Shown: positions 17,344 through 26,138, numbered from the stretch's first letter. The stretch: 64,000 nt of DNA from Paenibacillus athensensis (GCF_004514475.2 NZ_MYFO02000003.1:124001-188000), one strand, 5' to 3'. Program-made: numbers and translations. The notes: generated from the sequence alone by a model not told the origin.

Positions 17344-18927
17344 ATGAAAGAGAAAGTGAAAATACTGGCGGTGGATGACCGGCAGGAAAACCTACTGGCG
17401 CTGGAGGCGGTCCTCGCCTCGCCGCGTTATGAACTGGTGCTCTTGCGTTCCGGGGAAGAGGCGCTGCGTTATTTGCTTATGGAGGACGTGCGCGATGTAT
17501 CGGTGATCCTGATGGATGTTCAGATGCCGGGCATGAACGGCTTCGAGACGGTCGAGCTGATCAAAAGGCGCGAGCGCTGCAGCGAAATTCCGGTAATCTT
17601 TCTGACAGCGATCAGCACGTCGATGGACCACGTCCTACGCGGTTATCACGCGGGCTCTATCGATTACTTGTCCAAGCCGGTGCATCCCGAGCTGCTGCGG
17701 CTGAAGGTGGACGCGTTCGTCAAGCTGCACAGCTATCGACAGAAGACGTTGCAGCAGGGCGAGCTGCTGCAGAAGCGCGCAGCCGAGCTGACGGCGATGA
17801 ACGAGCGGCTGGCGCGCGCCGAGGAGCAATTGAAGGGACAAAACGAGCTGCTGGAGGCGATGGTGCGCGAGCGTACCCGCGAGCTGATGATTGTCAACGA
17901 GCGGCTGGGCAAGTCGCAAACCCGCTTCAAGCGGCTGTTTCTGTCCAGTCCGTGCCTGATGGCGATTCGCAGCCTCGCCGACCAGCGTTATATTGATGTG
18001 AATGATAGCTGGAAGCAGCATACCGGGTATGACGAAGCCGTGCTCGGGCAGACGGGCGATCCGCTGGGCATTACTGCGGAAAGCGGCGAGGAGCAGGAGC
18101 TGGAGCCTGGCGAGGCGCTGCAAGCCATGCGCATCCGGTATACGACCCGAGCCGGTGAATTGCGCAACGGTCTGCTCTCTACCGAGGTCATCGATATCGA
18201 CGATGAAAAATGTCTGGTGCAGGTCATTGTCGACATTACGGCGCAGGTGCAGCTGGAGCGCGAAATGACGCGGATGGCCCAGCTTAATCTGGTCGGGGAG
18301 ATGGCGGCCGGCATTGCGCACGAAATTCGCAACCCGATGACGGCCATTCGCGGCTTTCTCCAGCTATCGCAGGCCAATGGCGGGCGGATGGAGCGCGATT
18401 ATCTGGATATTATGCTGACCGAGCTTGACCGCGCAAACAGCATTATTACCGAATACCTCTCCTTGGCCAAAAACAAGCAAACCGATCTCCAGCCCGCCGA
18501 TCTGAATGCGATTATCGAGACGCTCCAGCCTTTGATTCAGGCCGAAGCGCTGATGTCGGGCAAATACGTGCGGATCGAGGCGGGAGCCTGTCCCACGCTG
18601 CTGCTGGACGAAAAAGAAATCCGGCAGCTCATCCTCAACATGGCGATGAATGGGCTGGAGGCGATGGAGCCGGGCGGCTCGCTGACGCTGGCCACCTATG
18701 TAGACGCCGGCCATACGGTGCTGCGCATTGCCGACGAGGGCGGCGGAATCTCCGAGACGCATCTGGAGAAGCTCGGCCGACCGTTTTTTACGACCAAGGA
18801 GCAGGGCACGGGGCTGGGACTGGCGGTATGCTACAGCATCGCCGGGCGGCATCGCGCGCAGATTGAGGTAGAAAGCGGAGGAGCCGGCACCAGCTTTTAT
18901 GTCCGATTTACCAAAAAGGCCCCCTGA
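17344..18927 (+). CDS. Response regulator-PAS-histidine kinase (cytoplasmic)
   Basis: 527 residues, no membrane segment. An N-terminal receiver (about 5-125) has D58 in 'VILMDVQMPG' and the switch Lys in 'YLSKPVHPEL'. Next come a coiled coil (about 130-195), a PAS domain (about 200-300), HisKA with H326 in 'AGIAHEIRNPMTAIRGF', and HATPase_c (NMAMNGLEAM, DEGGGI, GTGLGLAVCYS). The kinase half is NtrB/sporulation-kinase-like. The ATG at 17344 has the SD GGAAG; an earlier in-frame start lies inside the preceding gene. Sitting directly after the hybrid kinase, it is the likely acceptor or partner kinase in a phosphorelay. Confidence 0.92.
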   Translation: MKEKVKILAVDDRQENLLALEAVLASPRYELVLLRSGEEALRYLLMEDVRDVSVILMDVQMPGMNGFETVELIKRRERCSEIPVIFLTAISTSMDHVLRGYHAGSIDYLSKPVHPELLRLKVDAFVKLHSYRQKTLQQGELLQKRAAELTAMNERLARAEEQLKGQNELLEAMVRERTRELMIVNERLGKSQTRFKRLFLSSPCLMAIRSLADQRYIDVNDSWKQHTGYDEAVLGQTGDPLGITAESGEEQELEPGEALQAMRIRYTTRAGELRNGLLSTEVIDIDDEKCLVQVIVDITAQVQLEREMTRMAQLNLVGEMAAGIAHEIRNPMTAIRGFLQLSQANGGRMERDYLDIMLTELDRANSIITEYLSLAKNKQTDLQPADLNAIIETLQPLIQAEALMSGKYVRIEAGACPTLLLDEKEIRQLILNMAMNGLEAMEPGGSLTLATYVDAGHTVLRIADEGGGISETHLEKLGRPFFTTKEQGTGLGLAVCYSIAGRHRAQIEVESGGAGTSFYVRFTKKAP

Positions 18928-18943
18928 ACCCGCCGCCGTCCTT

Positions 18944-19546
18944 TCAATCGCCGAAGAGGGCGAGGATCGTCGCTTCGGCTTCCAGCAAATCGCGGGCCCG
19001 CAGCGCACCGGCCACATGCCGGTTATACGGCTGGTCCATGAGCAGGCAGCGGCTGCCCAACGAAACAAACGTTTCGTACGTTTCCGGCTTGTCGTCGATC
19101 AGCAGATCGCCGGCAACGCGCCATTTTTGCCCGGTGATGATCAGGTTATGCGGATCGACCATCGGCAGGTGCTCGCGCAGCCATTTGCGCTTGTCGTCCG
19201 TCGGATTGCTGACGCGCGAGGCATCCTGCCGGTAATCGCAATAGGCGTGTCCCGGGGGCGAATCGGAGACGATGACGATTTCAAAGCCGCGGCTGCTCAA
19301 GCGCTGCAGCACGTCGGCGGCATGCGGCTTGGGGCTGAGCTGGCGGAACAGTCCGGGCGTTTGAAATAAATCGTAGACCCGCCGGCCGCATTCCGGCTTG
19401 ACGGAGCGGCTTAAATCCCATTCCGTCACATCGTCCAGCGTCAGCCGGTCGTTGTAGCGCCCGTTGTATTCGTTCAGCAGCGCCGTCAAAAAATCCGCCA
19501 ATACGTCATCCAAATCAAACAACAAGGTGGCCTTGTATCGCTGCAT
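18944..19546 (-). CDS. HAD-family 5'(3')-deoxyribonucleotidase-like phosphatase
   Basis: 200 residues. HAD motif I is 'LFDLDDVLADF', with D11 as nucleophile and D13 as acid/base; motif II is Ser/Thr in 'IVIVSDSPPGH'; motif III is Lys in 'ITGQKWRV'; and 'LLIDDKPETY' gives the metal-binding Asp pair. This fits the NT5C type that dephosphorylates pyrimidine deoxynucleotides or related small phosphates in the cytoplasm. It converges on the kinase gene with only 16 bp between stops, so no separate terminator is visible. Confidence 0.8.
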   Translation of the reverse strand: MQRYKATLLFDLDDVLADFLTALLNEYNGRYNDRLTLDDVTEWDLSRSVKPECGRRVYDLFQTPGLFRQLSPKPHAADVLQRLSSRGFEIVIVSDSPPGHAYCDYRQDASRVSNPTDDKRKWLREHLPMVDPHNLIITGQKWRVAGDLLIDDKPETYETFVSLGSRCLLMDQPYNRHVAGALRARDLLEAEATILALFGD

Positions 19547-19671
19547 GGTTTACCTTCTTTCTTTTCCACAGCGGGAATATTTACCTAGTGTACAGCAAGG
19601 CGGCGGTATTTGAGAAGCGTCGCGCCAGCCGCACGCGCCATCCCACCATCGACAGTCAGGAGGGCTTGTCT

Positions 19672-20604
19672 ATGATCGTCAGCGCGAGCAGGCGGACAGA
19701 TATTCCGGCGTTTTTCGCCGAATGGTTTATGCAGCGGGTGCGCGAAGGATATGTGTACCGCGTGAATCCGTTTCACGTCAAGATGGCCAAGGCAGTCAGT
19801 CTGAAGCCTGGCGACGTGGACGGCATCGTGTTCTGGACCAAGCAGCCCAAGCCGCTGCTGCGGCACCTGGACGAGCTGGACGGGCGCGGGTTCCGGTATT
19901 ATTTTCAGATGACGTTAAATGATTATCCGGCGCTGTTTGAACCAGGGCTTGCGCCGCTGGACGCGCGGGTCGAGCAGCTGATCGCTTTGAGCGAGCGCAT
20001 CGGGCCGGAGCGCGTCGTCTGGCGGTACGATCCGATCATTGTCAGCACGGCGACGCCGGTGGCGTATCACATCGAGACGCTTGCTGCGCTGGCCGAGCGA
20101 CTGCAGGGGCACTCCGTGCGCCTGGTCATCAGCTTCCTGGATATGTACGGCAAGGTGGAAAAACGGCTCGCCAAGCTGCGGCAGCTGCATCCGGGGCTTG
20201 CGCTGACCGACATTGCCGCTCCGGAGCAGCGCGGCTTGCTGGCCGAGCTGATGCAGGCGGTGCAGGCGATTGCGGCGCGCACGGGCTTTACCGTGCAAAG
20301 CTGCGCCGAAGCGGCCGACCTGTCGCTGTGGGGGACGGTGCATGGCGCGTGCATCGATGCGGAGCTGCTCGCCCGCTCCGGCCCCGGCGGCGCGTTGACG
20401 CACCGCAAGGACCGCAATCAGCGTTCCGAATGCTTATGTACGGAAGCGGTCGATATCGGCATGTACAACACGTGCCTGTTCAACTGCACCTATTGCTATG
20501 CCGTACAAAGCGACAAGGCGGTCCGGTCAGCGCTGCAGCGCCATGTGCCGGGCAGCGCTTCGCTGCTGTACGATTACGGCCCGGGCGAGCCGGAGCGGCC
20601 CTAG
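19672..20604 (+). CDS. DUF1848-family protein
   Basis: 310 residues from the ATG at 19672 (SD AGGAGG); a longer frame to 19588 adds an unlikely N-terminus. The start 'MIVSASRRTDIPAFFAEWF' and 'GIVFWTKQPKPLL' are characteristic of DUF1848. The C-terminal Cys cluster 'SECLCTEAVDIGMYNTCLFNCTYCYA' could bind an iron-sulfur cluster, and the family has been linked to the radical-SAM superfamily, but the reaction is unknown. It is a single gene between a divergent HAD gene and the promoter of the SDR gene. Confidence 0.85.
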   Translation: MIVSASRRTDIPAFFAEWFMQRVREGYVYRVNPFHVKMAKAVSLKPGDVDGIVFWTKQPKPLLRHLDELDGRGFRYYFQMTLNDYPALFEPGLAPLDARVEQLIALSERIGPERVVWRYDPIIVSTATPVAYHIETLAALAERLQGHSVRLVISFLDMYGKVEKRLAKLRQLHPGLALTDIAAPEQRGLLAELMQAVQAIAARTGFTVQSCAEAADLSLWGTVHGACIDAELLARSGPGGALTHRKDRNQRSECLCTEAVDIGMYNTCLFNCTYCYAVQSDKAVRSALQRHVPGSASLLYDYGPGEPERP

Positions 20605-20630
20605 ATCTGCTCAGGCGTTATTTTCGCATC

Positions 20631-20659
20631 TTCACCGCGCGGCTTGTTTCCCCTATAAT
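20631..20659 (+). promoter_or_regulatory. Sigma-A promoter for the SDR gene
   Basis: TTCACC (20631-20636), 17-bp spacer, TATAAT (20654-20659). The near-palindrome at 20669 lies directly over the expected transcript start region. Confidence 0.7.
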
Positions 20660-20668
20660 AGAGAAAGT

Positions 20669-20684
20669 CGGATAACGTTTTCCG
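20669..20684. promoter_or_regulatory. cre/LacI-type operator-like site
   Basis: 16-bp near-perfect palindrome around central AACGTT (CGGATAACGTTTTCCG), one mismatched pair, located between the -10 box and the ribosome site. This is a roadblock/repression position for CcpA or another LacI-family protein. Confidence 0.5.
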
Positions 20685-20704
20685 AAGGAGAGGAGCTTTT
20701 CAAC

Positions 20705-21466
20705 ATGCAAATCGATCTGTCAGGCAAAATCGCGCTGGTCACAGGAGCCACCGGCGAGCTGGGCCGCGTGATGGCCCGAACGCTGGCGCTGTGCGGCGCC
20801 GATATCGTCATTCATTACAACAGCAATCTGGGCAAGGCGCTGGAGCTGCAGCGCGAGCTGGAAGCGTTAGGCCGTCGGGCCGTATGTGTGCAAGCGGACA
20901 TTACGAAGCAGGAAGCCGTGCTCGCCATGCAGCAGGAGGCTGCCGCGAAGCTTGGAGACGTCGATATCGTGGTCGCGAACGCCGTTGTGCAGTATGCGTG
21001 GACGACTGTGCTGGAGCAGGCCGCAGAGGATTATGTGAGCCAATTTGAATCGTGTGTGCTGCAAAGCGTCTTTTTGGCCAAGGCGTTCATTCCGGCGATG
21101 CTCGGCAAGCGCAGCGGGCGGATGATCGGGATTAATACGGAGTGTGTGATGCAGCATTTTGCGACGCAATCGGCCTATGTGGCGGGCAAAAGGGGCATGG
21201 ACGGCGTCTACCGCGTGCTGGCCAAGGAGGTTGGCGAGCACCAGATCACCGTCAATCAGGTCGCACCGGGCTGGACGATCAGCGAGCGCGACCGGGACAA
21301 TCAGACGGAACAGAACGAAGGCTATTCGCAGTCGGTGCCGCTCAAGCGCCGCGGAACCGATCAGGAGATTGCCAATGTGGTGGCGTTCCTTGCTTCTGAT
21401 TTGGCCAGCTTTATTACCGGGGCGTACGTGCCGGTCAGCGGCGGCAATGTGATGCCGGCGATTTAA
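20705..21466 (+). CDS. Short-chain dehydrogenase/reductase (SDR)
   Basis: 253 residues. Rossmann motif 'LVTGATGELGRVMA' (TGxxxGxG) near residue 11, 'VANAVVQ' at the NNAG position, catalytic YxxxK in 'SAYVAGKRGM', and 'PGW' after beta-6. The residue at the usual catalytic Ser position (13 before Tyr) reads as Thr. NNAG is changed to ANAV. The enzyme may therefore be a divergent NAD(P)H oxidoreductase with altered activity. The start at 20705 has the SD GAAGGAGAGG. Substrate unknown. A cre-like site sits in its 5' leader. Confidence 0.88.
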   Translation: MQIDLSGKIALVTGATGELGRVMARTLALCGADIVIHYNSNLGKALELQRELEALGRRAVCVQADITKQEAVLAMQQEAAAKLGDVDIVVANAVVQYAWTTVLEQAAEDYVSQFESCVLQSVFLAKAFIPAMLGKRSGRMIGINTECVMQHFATQSAYVAGKRGMDGVYRVLAKEVGEHQITVNQVAPGWTISERDRDNQTEQNEGYSQSVPLKRRGTDQEIANVVAFLASDLASFITGAYVPVSGGNVMPAI

Positions 21467-21861
<395 letters not shown>

Positions 21862-21893
21862 AACCTCCCGATTTATCGATTCCGGGAGGTTTT
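21862..21893 (-). terminator. Strong hairpin terminator of the VOC gene
   Basis: Perfect 9-bp stem AACCTCCCG/CGGGAGGTT with a 12-nt loop. On the minus strand it is followed by a T-run (A-run upstream on plus). Confidence 0.8.
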
Positions 21894-21923
21894 GCCGTTC
21901 AGGCAGCGAGGCCGCCTGAGCGA

Positions 21924-22331
21924 TCAGCTATTGGCTTGCGGGGAATTCGGGTGCAGCTCCATGAATTCGATCCGGTTGCCGTCCGGGTCGCGTACCCAGC
22001 ACTGCCAATTGAAATCCTTGCCCTGCAAGGGCTCGACGTCAAGCGTCACGCCCTGCTCGCGCAGATGCTGAGCGATGTCGGCGACGCTGTCGACCTCCAG
22101 GCAGAGGTGGGAGAAGCCGATCGGCTTGGCGACGGCAGCAGGCTTTTGCTCTCCGCCATAAAACAGCTCAATGAATTGTCCGTCAGCGACCTTGATATAC
22201 ACAATCCAGGGCTCGTCGTTGTCGTTGTTGATTTCAAAAGCTTTCGTAAAGCCGAGCACGCCGCAGTAAAAAGCCAGCGACTTGTCCATATCGGCAACGT
22301 CAAAGGCGAGATGGCCGATTCGTTTAATCAT
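21924..22331 (-). CDS. VOC/glyoxalase-family metalloprotein
   Basis: 135 residues with two beta-alpha-beta-beta-beta units. Putative metal ligands in family positions: H7 in 'RIGHLAF', Glu in 'FIELFYGG', His in 'FSHLCLEV' and Glu in 'NRIEFMEL'. The C-terminal 'WQCWVRDPDGNRIEF' is typical of lactoylglutathione lyase-like and dioxygenase-like members. The reaction cannot be assigned. The start at 22331 was chosen because the fold begins at once; the longer frame to 22520 runs through the repeat at 22475. An AAACGTTT operator-like site lies 30 bp upstream. Confidence 0.85.
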   Translation of the reverse strand: MIKRIGHLAFDVADMDKSLAFYCGVLGFTKAFEINNDNDEPWIVYIKVADGQFIELFYGGEQKPAAVAKPIGFSHLCLEVDSVADIAQHLREQGVTLDVEPLQGKDFNWQCWVRDPDGNRIEFMELHPNSPQANS

Positions 22332-22360
22332 GATTGGTTCCCCCGGTCCATAAAGTAGTG

Positions 22361-22374
22361 GATAAACGTTTTCA
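22361..22374. promoter_or_regulatory. AAACGTTT operator-like site upstream of the VOC gene
   Basis: On the minus strand it reads ATGAAAACGTTTATC, close to a cre site (TGWAANCGNTNWCA) but off at the end. It is 30 bp upstream of the ATG at 22331. Confidence 0.35.
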
Positions 22375-22474
22375 TTTCTAGCATAATCAATTCGCTGCCC
22401 GGTTGTAAAGCGCGGAGCGCCGGGCCGCGAGCGCGTAACCGGAAGCGCCGGGCCAGACGCCGCCTTTTCGTACC

Positions 22475-22519
22475 GCGCGCGACTCCCGGAGCGCGGTGCC
22501 AGCCGTACGGCGGCTGTCA
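22475..22519. repeat. 45-bp dispersed intergenic repeat, copy 1
   Basis: Matches 24571-24615 at 42 of 45 positions in the same orientation. It contains a hairpin CAGCCG (22500-22505), loop TACGG, CGGCTG (22511-22516). It lies in the 323-bp gap between the VOC gene and the second SDR gene, which otherwise shows only GC-rich sequence. Confidence 0.8.
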
Positions 22520-22654
22520 AACCAGTGCGGGACGGGCATGGCGCGGCGGCACCGACCGGGAAAGCTGCGCGGGGCGTCTAAGCCGCGCCGCCGGCAAGCC
22601 CGCTCGAAACGGCTGCCGACGGTCTATTTTTCATAAACAGAAAGGGTGTTTACG

Positions 22655-23416
22655 ATGTATCCAAGCTTTGATTTGACAGATAAGGTCGCTGTGGTGACGG
22701 GAGCGAGCATGGGCATCGGCTACGGGCTGGCCAAGGCGCTGGCCCATGCCGGAGCCAAGGTAGCGGTTATGGCGCGCAGCCTGCCGGAGCTGGAGCGGCT
22801 CGCGGCGGAAATCGCCGCAGAAGGAGGACAGGCGCTGGCGCTTACGCTGGACGTGACCGACGTTTCACAGATTGCAGCGGCCATGCAGCAGGTGCGCGCG
22901 CATTTCGGGCGGCTCGATATTCTCGTCAATAACGCGGGCTTGGGCGCGAATCATCCGGCGCTGGAGGTTACGGAGGCCGATTGGGACAGCATGATGGACG
23001 TGAATTTGAAGGGCTTGTTCTTCTGCTGTCAGGCGGCGGGCCGGATCATGCTGGCCGACGGCGGCGGCCGGATCGTCAACATGAGCTCGCAAGCCAGCGT
23101 GGTCGGGATTCGCGATCATGCCGTCTATTGCGCTACAAAGGGCGGCGTCAACCAGCTGACGCGGGTGCTGGCGCTGGAGTGGGGCGCGCGGGGCGTGACC
23201 GTCAATGCCGTCGGGCCGACGTTCACCTATACGCCGGGCACGGCTGAGCGTCTGGATAATCCCGCCTACCTGCAGACCGTTGTGGAGCGCATTCCGAGCG
23301 GCCGGGTGGCCGACATCAAGGATGTGGCCGGAGCGGTCATTTACCTGGCTTCAGAGGCCGGCGCAATGGTCAACGGCAGCGTGCTGCTGGTTGACGGAGG
23401 CTGGACCGCGCAATAA
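22655..23416 (+). CDS. Short-chain dehydrogenase/reductase (SDR), second copy type
   Basis: 253 residues, canonical classical SDR: cofactor motif 'VVTGASMGIGYG', 'LVNNAGLG', catalytic Ser in 'NMSSQASVVG', Tyr and Lys in 'VYCATKGG', and 'LVDGGWTAQ' at the C-terminus. It is most like gluconate 5-dehydrogenase/3-oxoacyl reductase-type enzymes; substrate not determinable. The ATG at 22655 has the SD AAAGGG; a GTG nine bases earlier is in frame but worse spaced. It appears to be a one-gene unit, unrelated in sequence detail to the SDR at 20705. Confidence 0.9.
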   Translation: MYPSFDLTDKVAVVTGASMGIGYGLAKALAHAGAKVAVMARSLPELERLAAEIAAEGGQALALTLDVTDVSQIAAAMQQVRAHFGRLDILVNNAGLGANHPALEVTEADWDSMMDVNLKGLFFCCQAAGRIMLADGGGRIVNMSSQASVVGIRDHAVYCATKGGVNQLTRVLALEWGARGVTVNAVGPTFTYTPGTAERLDNPAYLQTVVERIPSGRVADIKDVAGAVIYLASEAGAMVNGSVLLVDGGWTAQ

Positions 23417-23488
23417 GCGGGCAGTTCCGCCGGTAGAGCATAACGGCAGCGCATAGCCGTCGTCTGCTGCAACCGTTTGCGCAGGGGC

Positions 23489-23517
23489 TTGTTTCAGCCG
23501 CAGCAAGCGGGTGTAAT
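23489..23517 (+). promoter_or_regulatory. Possible promoter of the unknown gene
   Basis: TTGTTT (23489-23494), 17-bp spacer, TGTAAT (23512-23517), 60 bp upstream of the ATG at 23577. Confidence 0.4.
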
Positions 23518-23576
23518 GATACGTAAGGGCGACTACTCCCTTAATCTAGCAGGCAAGCCGAAAGGGGACGGAAATT

Positions 23577-24221
23577 ATGACTGTGGAATATGCGAAATTC
23601 GCCAAAGTGCAGGTCACTCCCGTTGGGCGCGGCATTCAAGCCGCTTTGAAGCTGCCGGCCTCCTATAATTGTTCGTCATCGTCGGGCTCCATCCGCTTTT
23701 TCGTCGGCTTCGACGATCTGGAATGCGGCATCGAGACGGCATGCGGAGCTCCGGGCTGGCGCTGGTTTGCCGACAGCGGCGCTGCTGCCGGCTCGGGGGA
23801 GCGCGGCGAATACGGCGAGTTCAACAACGGAGATTCGGTCAAAATCAAAATGACGCTCGACGACACCGAGCATAAGGTCAAGTTCTTTGTGAACGGCGAG
23901 CTCAAGACGACGTTTTCGACGGCGTACTCGGCAGCGACAACGTTTACCAACTGCCGGCTTGTGCTGGGTGCGTTCATGGTGTCGCCGACGAGCGGGGCGG
24001 ATGAGCTGCCGCAATGGGAAGTGGTCCACGAGCTGGTCACGGTCGGCGGCTTGATGTACAAAAGCGCCGACCAGACCTGGATGCCGATTACGAGCGCCAA
24101 CGCGACTCCTTCGGTGTTTCATACGCCGGCGGGAGAAGGCGAAGCCTGCTGCCCGGAAGCCTACAAATTCGATATGTCGGAGCTCGACAGCTCCAGAGTG
24201 TGCGCGTCCATTGACGTATAG
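23577..24221 (+). CDS. Unknown protein, beta-sandwich-like
   Basis: 214 residues that I do not recognise. There is no signal peptide or membrane helix. The first 150 residues look beta-rich with aromatic/Gly turns ('GSIRFFVGFDDLECGIE', 'GWRWFADSG', 'VKFFVNGELKTTF'), a pattern seen in LamG/concanavalin-type lectin folds. Nine cysteines are spread through the protein, including a CC pair near residue 195, which is unusual for a cytoplasmic lectin fold. The start has a purine-rich SD (AAAGGGGACGG). It is a single gene with its own possible promoter. Coding is supported by codon pattern and SD; function is not. Confidence 0.65.
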   Translation: MTVEYAKFAKVQVTPVGRGIQAALKLPASYNCSSSSGSIRFFVGFDDLECGIETACGAPGWRWFADSGAAAGSGERGEYGEFNNGDSVKIKMTLDDTEHKVKFFVNGELKTTFSTAYSAATTFTNCRLVLGAFMVSPTSGADELPQWEVVHELVTVGGLMYKSADQTWMPITSANATPSVFHTPAGEGEACCPEAYKFDMSELDSSRVCASIDV

Positions 24222-24384
24222 CGCAGCATGTGAGGCAACAAAAGCCGGCGGTCGGGCAGACGGACGGCGGGAAAGCCATGTTGGGCCGGTAGCCGGGACA
24301 TGGGAGCATGCCGGCTATCGGCAGATAGACACTTTTCGCGAATGGCTCGTCGGAGCCGGCGTGGAGAGTGTTTTTTCTGTCTGT

Positions 24385-24425
24385 AAAAAAGCCCGGCCCC
24401 TGGCAGCAAGTGCCGGGACCGGGCT
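24385..24425 (-). terminator. Minus-strand terminator
   Basis: AGCCCGG (24390-24396) pairs with CCGGGCT (24419-24425), with further pairing inside, and a T-run on the minus strand (A-run 24385-24390). It is 230 bp past the lipoprotein stop. Confidence 0.7.
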
Positions 24426-24570
24426 GCGCCCGCGCGCTGTGTACAGCTCAGCGTATAGGCGTTGCTTGTATCTCATAGGGATGGAGCTCGGCTCGGGGAA
24501 GGACTTATCGGGCCGTCCGCTCCGCGGATGGATGGCAAGCCAGGTCTGACAAGCAGCCGCAATCCCCGCA

Positions 24571-24615
24571 GCGCGCGACTCCCGGAGTGCGGTACCGGCC
24601 GTACGGCGGCTGTCA
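24571..24615. repeat. 45-bp dispersed intergenic repeat, copy 2
   Basis: Same orientation as copy 1 (22475-22519), differing at three positions. It lies 40 bp past the stop codon of the lipoprotein gene. Confidence 0.8.
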
Positions 24616-24654
24616 GCCCACGGGAGCTCGCCAAGCAGCGCCGCAACGGCCAGC

Positions 24655-25893
24655 TTACGAGCTGGCTTTTGGCTTCGCAAAGGTGTAGACCTTGGTCCAC
24701 GTTTTGCCGCCATCGGCGGTCGTATACATCGCGGACGGCTCGGTGCTGTCGGTGGTGATCCACCAGCCGCGTTCGCTGTCGGCCATCGCCAGCAGCGCTT
24801 CGCCGTAGCCGGCAAAGGCCGCGCTGCCGTTCACCCACGTACGGCCGGCGTCCTTTGTCCAGCCGATCGTATTCGGCTTATCGCAGGCCGGGCAGCTGCC
24901 ACCCATAAACGCCGTCTGTCGGTCGACGACATAAAGCGGACCCGGACGCGAGCCCTCATTTTTCGGGCCGTCGTTATATTCGAGCGGGAAGCCGGGCGCA
25001 GGGCCGCCGCCAGCCGAAGAATTGGCAAGCACCGTCTGCCATTTGCCGCCGCCGTCGGCTGTATGGAACAGCGAATACGAGGTTTGCGTCATGCCCGAAT
25101 CGCCGATCCATTCGACCCAGGCGTCGCTGGCTCCGGCGGAGCGGATCAAAGCGCCGTTCAGCGGCGCTGCGAGCTTGCGATTCATGACCGCGGTCCATGT
25201 CCGTCCGCCGTCCGTGGTGCGCTCGACCTTGCCTGCGCCCTCTGTTTGCGTCACGGCCCAGCCGTTGGCTGCATCGTGGAAATAAGGATCGCCGACAAGG
25301 TTAGCTGGTGTCTGCAGCGTTGTCCACGTCCGCCCGCCGTCCTTGGTTGTGGCGTTGGCCATGAACGCTTCTTTGGCCGAGACGAAATGCAGGAATCCGT
25401 TGTTTGGCACAGAGCCGGCCAGCTTCCACGTCTGGCCGCCGTCGGTTGTTGCCAGCAGTTGCTTGCTGCCAGTAACGGCCCAAGCCATTTTATCGTTCAG
25501 CGCAAAAATCTGCGCAATCGCTTCGCCGCCTTTATATTGCTGCTTCCAGCTCTTGCCGCCGTTATCCGTGCGGGCAATCCAGCCGTCGCCGCCGATCCAG
25601 CCCGACGAGGCGCTGGCCAGACGTACAGCCGTTGGCTGGTTCAACACAACGGCTGTTGCGCTATCGCTTGCCGCGGCGCCGGTTGCTTGCGGGGTTGCTG
25701 CCGCTTGGCCGCTGTTGGAGTCGTCCGCCGCTCCGCTTGGGGCGGGCGATGCGGTTCCTGCAGCGGAGACGGTCGGCTGCGGCGCGGCGGAGTTAGTGCT
25801 GGCCGGCGCTGCCGATTGGCAGCCCGATGCAAGCAGAAGCGCCCCTAGCAGCAGTGCGTACGGAGTTTTTCGAATGGATGTTTGTATTGGCAT
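24655..25893 (-). CDS. Lipoprotein with Asp-box/YCF48-like beta-propeller repeats
   Basis: 412 residues. A lipoprotein signal peptide ends in the lipobox 'LLASGC' near residue 22. It is followed by a Ser/Ala/Pro/Thr-rich spacer (to about 80). The rest carries at least five Asp-box motifs of the form 'TxDGGxTW' ('RTDNGGKSW', 'TTDGGQTW', 'TKDGGRTW', 'TTDGGRTW', 'TADGGKTW'), the blade turns of sialidase/photosystem-assembly (YCF48) type propellers. No sialidase Arg triad is evident, so it is more likely a surface-held binding protein than an enzyme. The ATG at 25893 has the SD GGAGG. Confidence 0.85.
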   Translation of the reverse strand: MPIQTSIRKTPYALLLGALLLASGCQSAAPASTNSAAPQPTVSAAGTASPAPSGAADDSNSGQAAATPQATGAAASDSATAVVLNQPTAVRLASASSGWIGGDGWIARTDNGGKSWKQQYKGGEAIAQIFALNDKMAWAVTGSKQLLATTDGGQTWKLAGSVPNNGFLHFVSAKEAFMANATTKDGGRTWTTLQTPANLVGDPYFHDAANGWAVTQTEGAGKVERTTDGGRTWTAVMNRKLAAPLNGALIRSAGASDAWVEWIGDSGMTQTSYSLFHTADGGGKWQTVLANSSAGGGPAPGFPLEYNDGPKNEGSRPGPLYVVDRQTAFMGGSCPACDKPNTIGWTKDAGRTWVNGSAAFAGYGEALLAMADSERGWWITTDSTEPSAMYTTADGGKTWTKVYTFAKPKASS

Positions 25894-26138
25894 GGGAATC
25901 CCTCCATTTTTCTGTCTGTAGTAAACTGACGTTGCTGACTGTGGAAAAGTTACAAAGCGGTCTGTCATAGCGTAACCCGATGCTGCGGTCGGCATACAAA
26001 ATCTGGCGCCAAGCAGAAAGTATTTTCCGAAAACGGACGGAAGCAGGGGGCTGACAGCAAGCGGGAAAGCGGAGTTAAAAAGGCGGGGCTGCAACACTAT
26101 ACGAAGGATGTACCCACATTTTAAAAAAATGAAAAATA
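25894..26138. other. Intergenic region upstream of lipoprotein and cellulase genes
   Basis: About 245 bp between the divergent lipoprotein gene and the cellulase promoter. It should hold the lipoprotein promoter, but no confident -10/-35 pair was found. No gene seen. Confidence 0.4.

Larger units (their letters stand above)
24222..24654. other. Intergenic stretch with terminator and repeat copy
   Basis: 433 bp between convergent genes. It holds the minus-strand terminator at 24385-24425 and copy 2 of the 45-bp repeat at 24571-24615. No open frame here has an SD or recognisable product. Confidence 0.6.
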
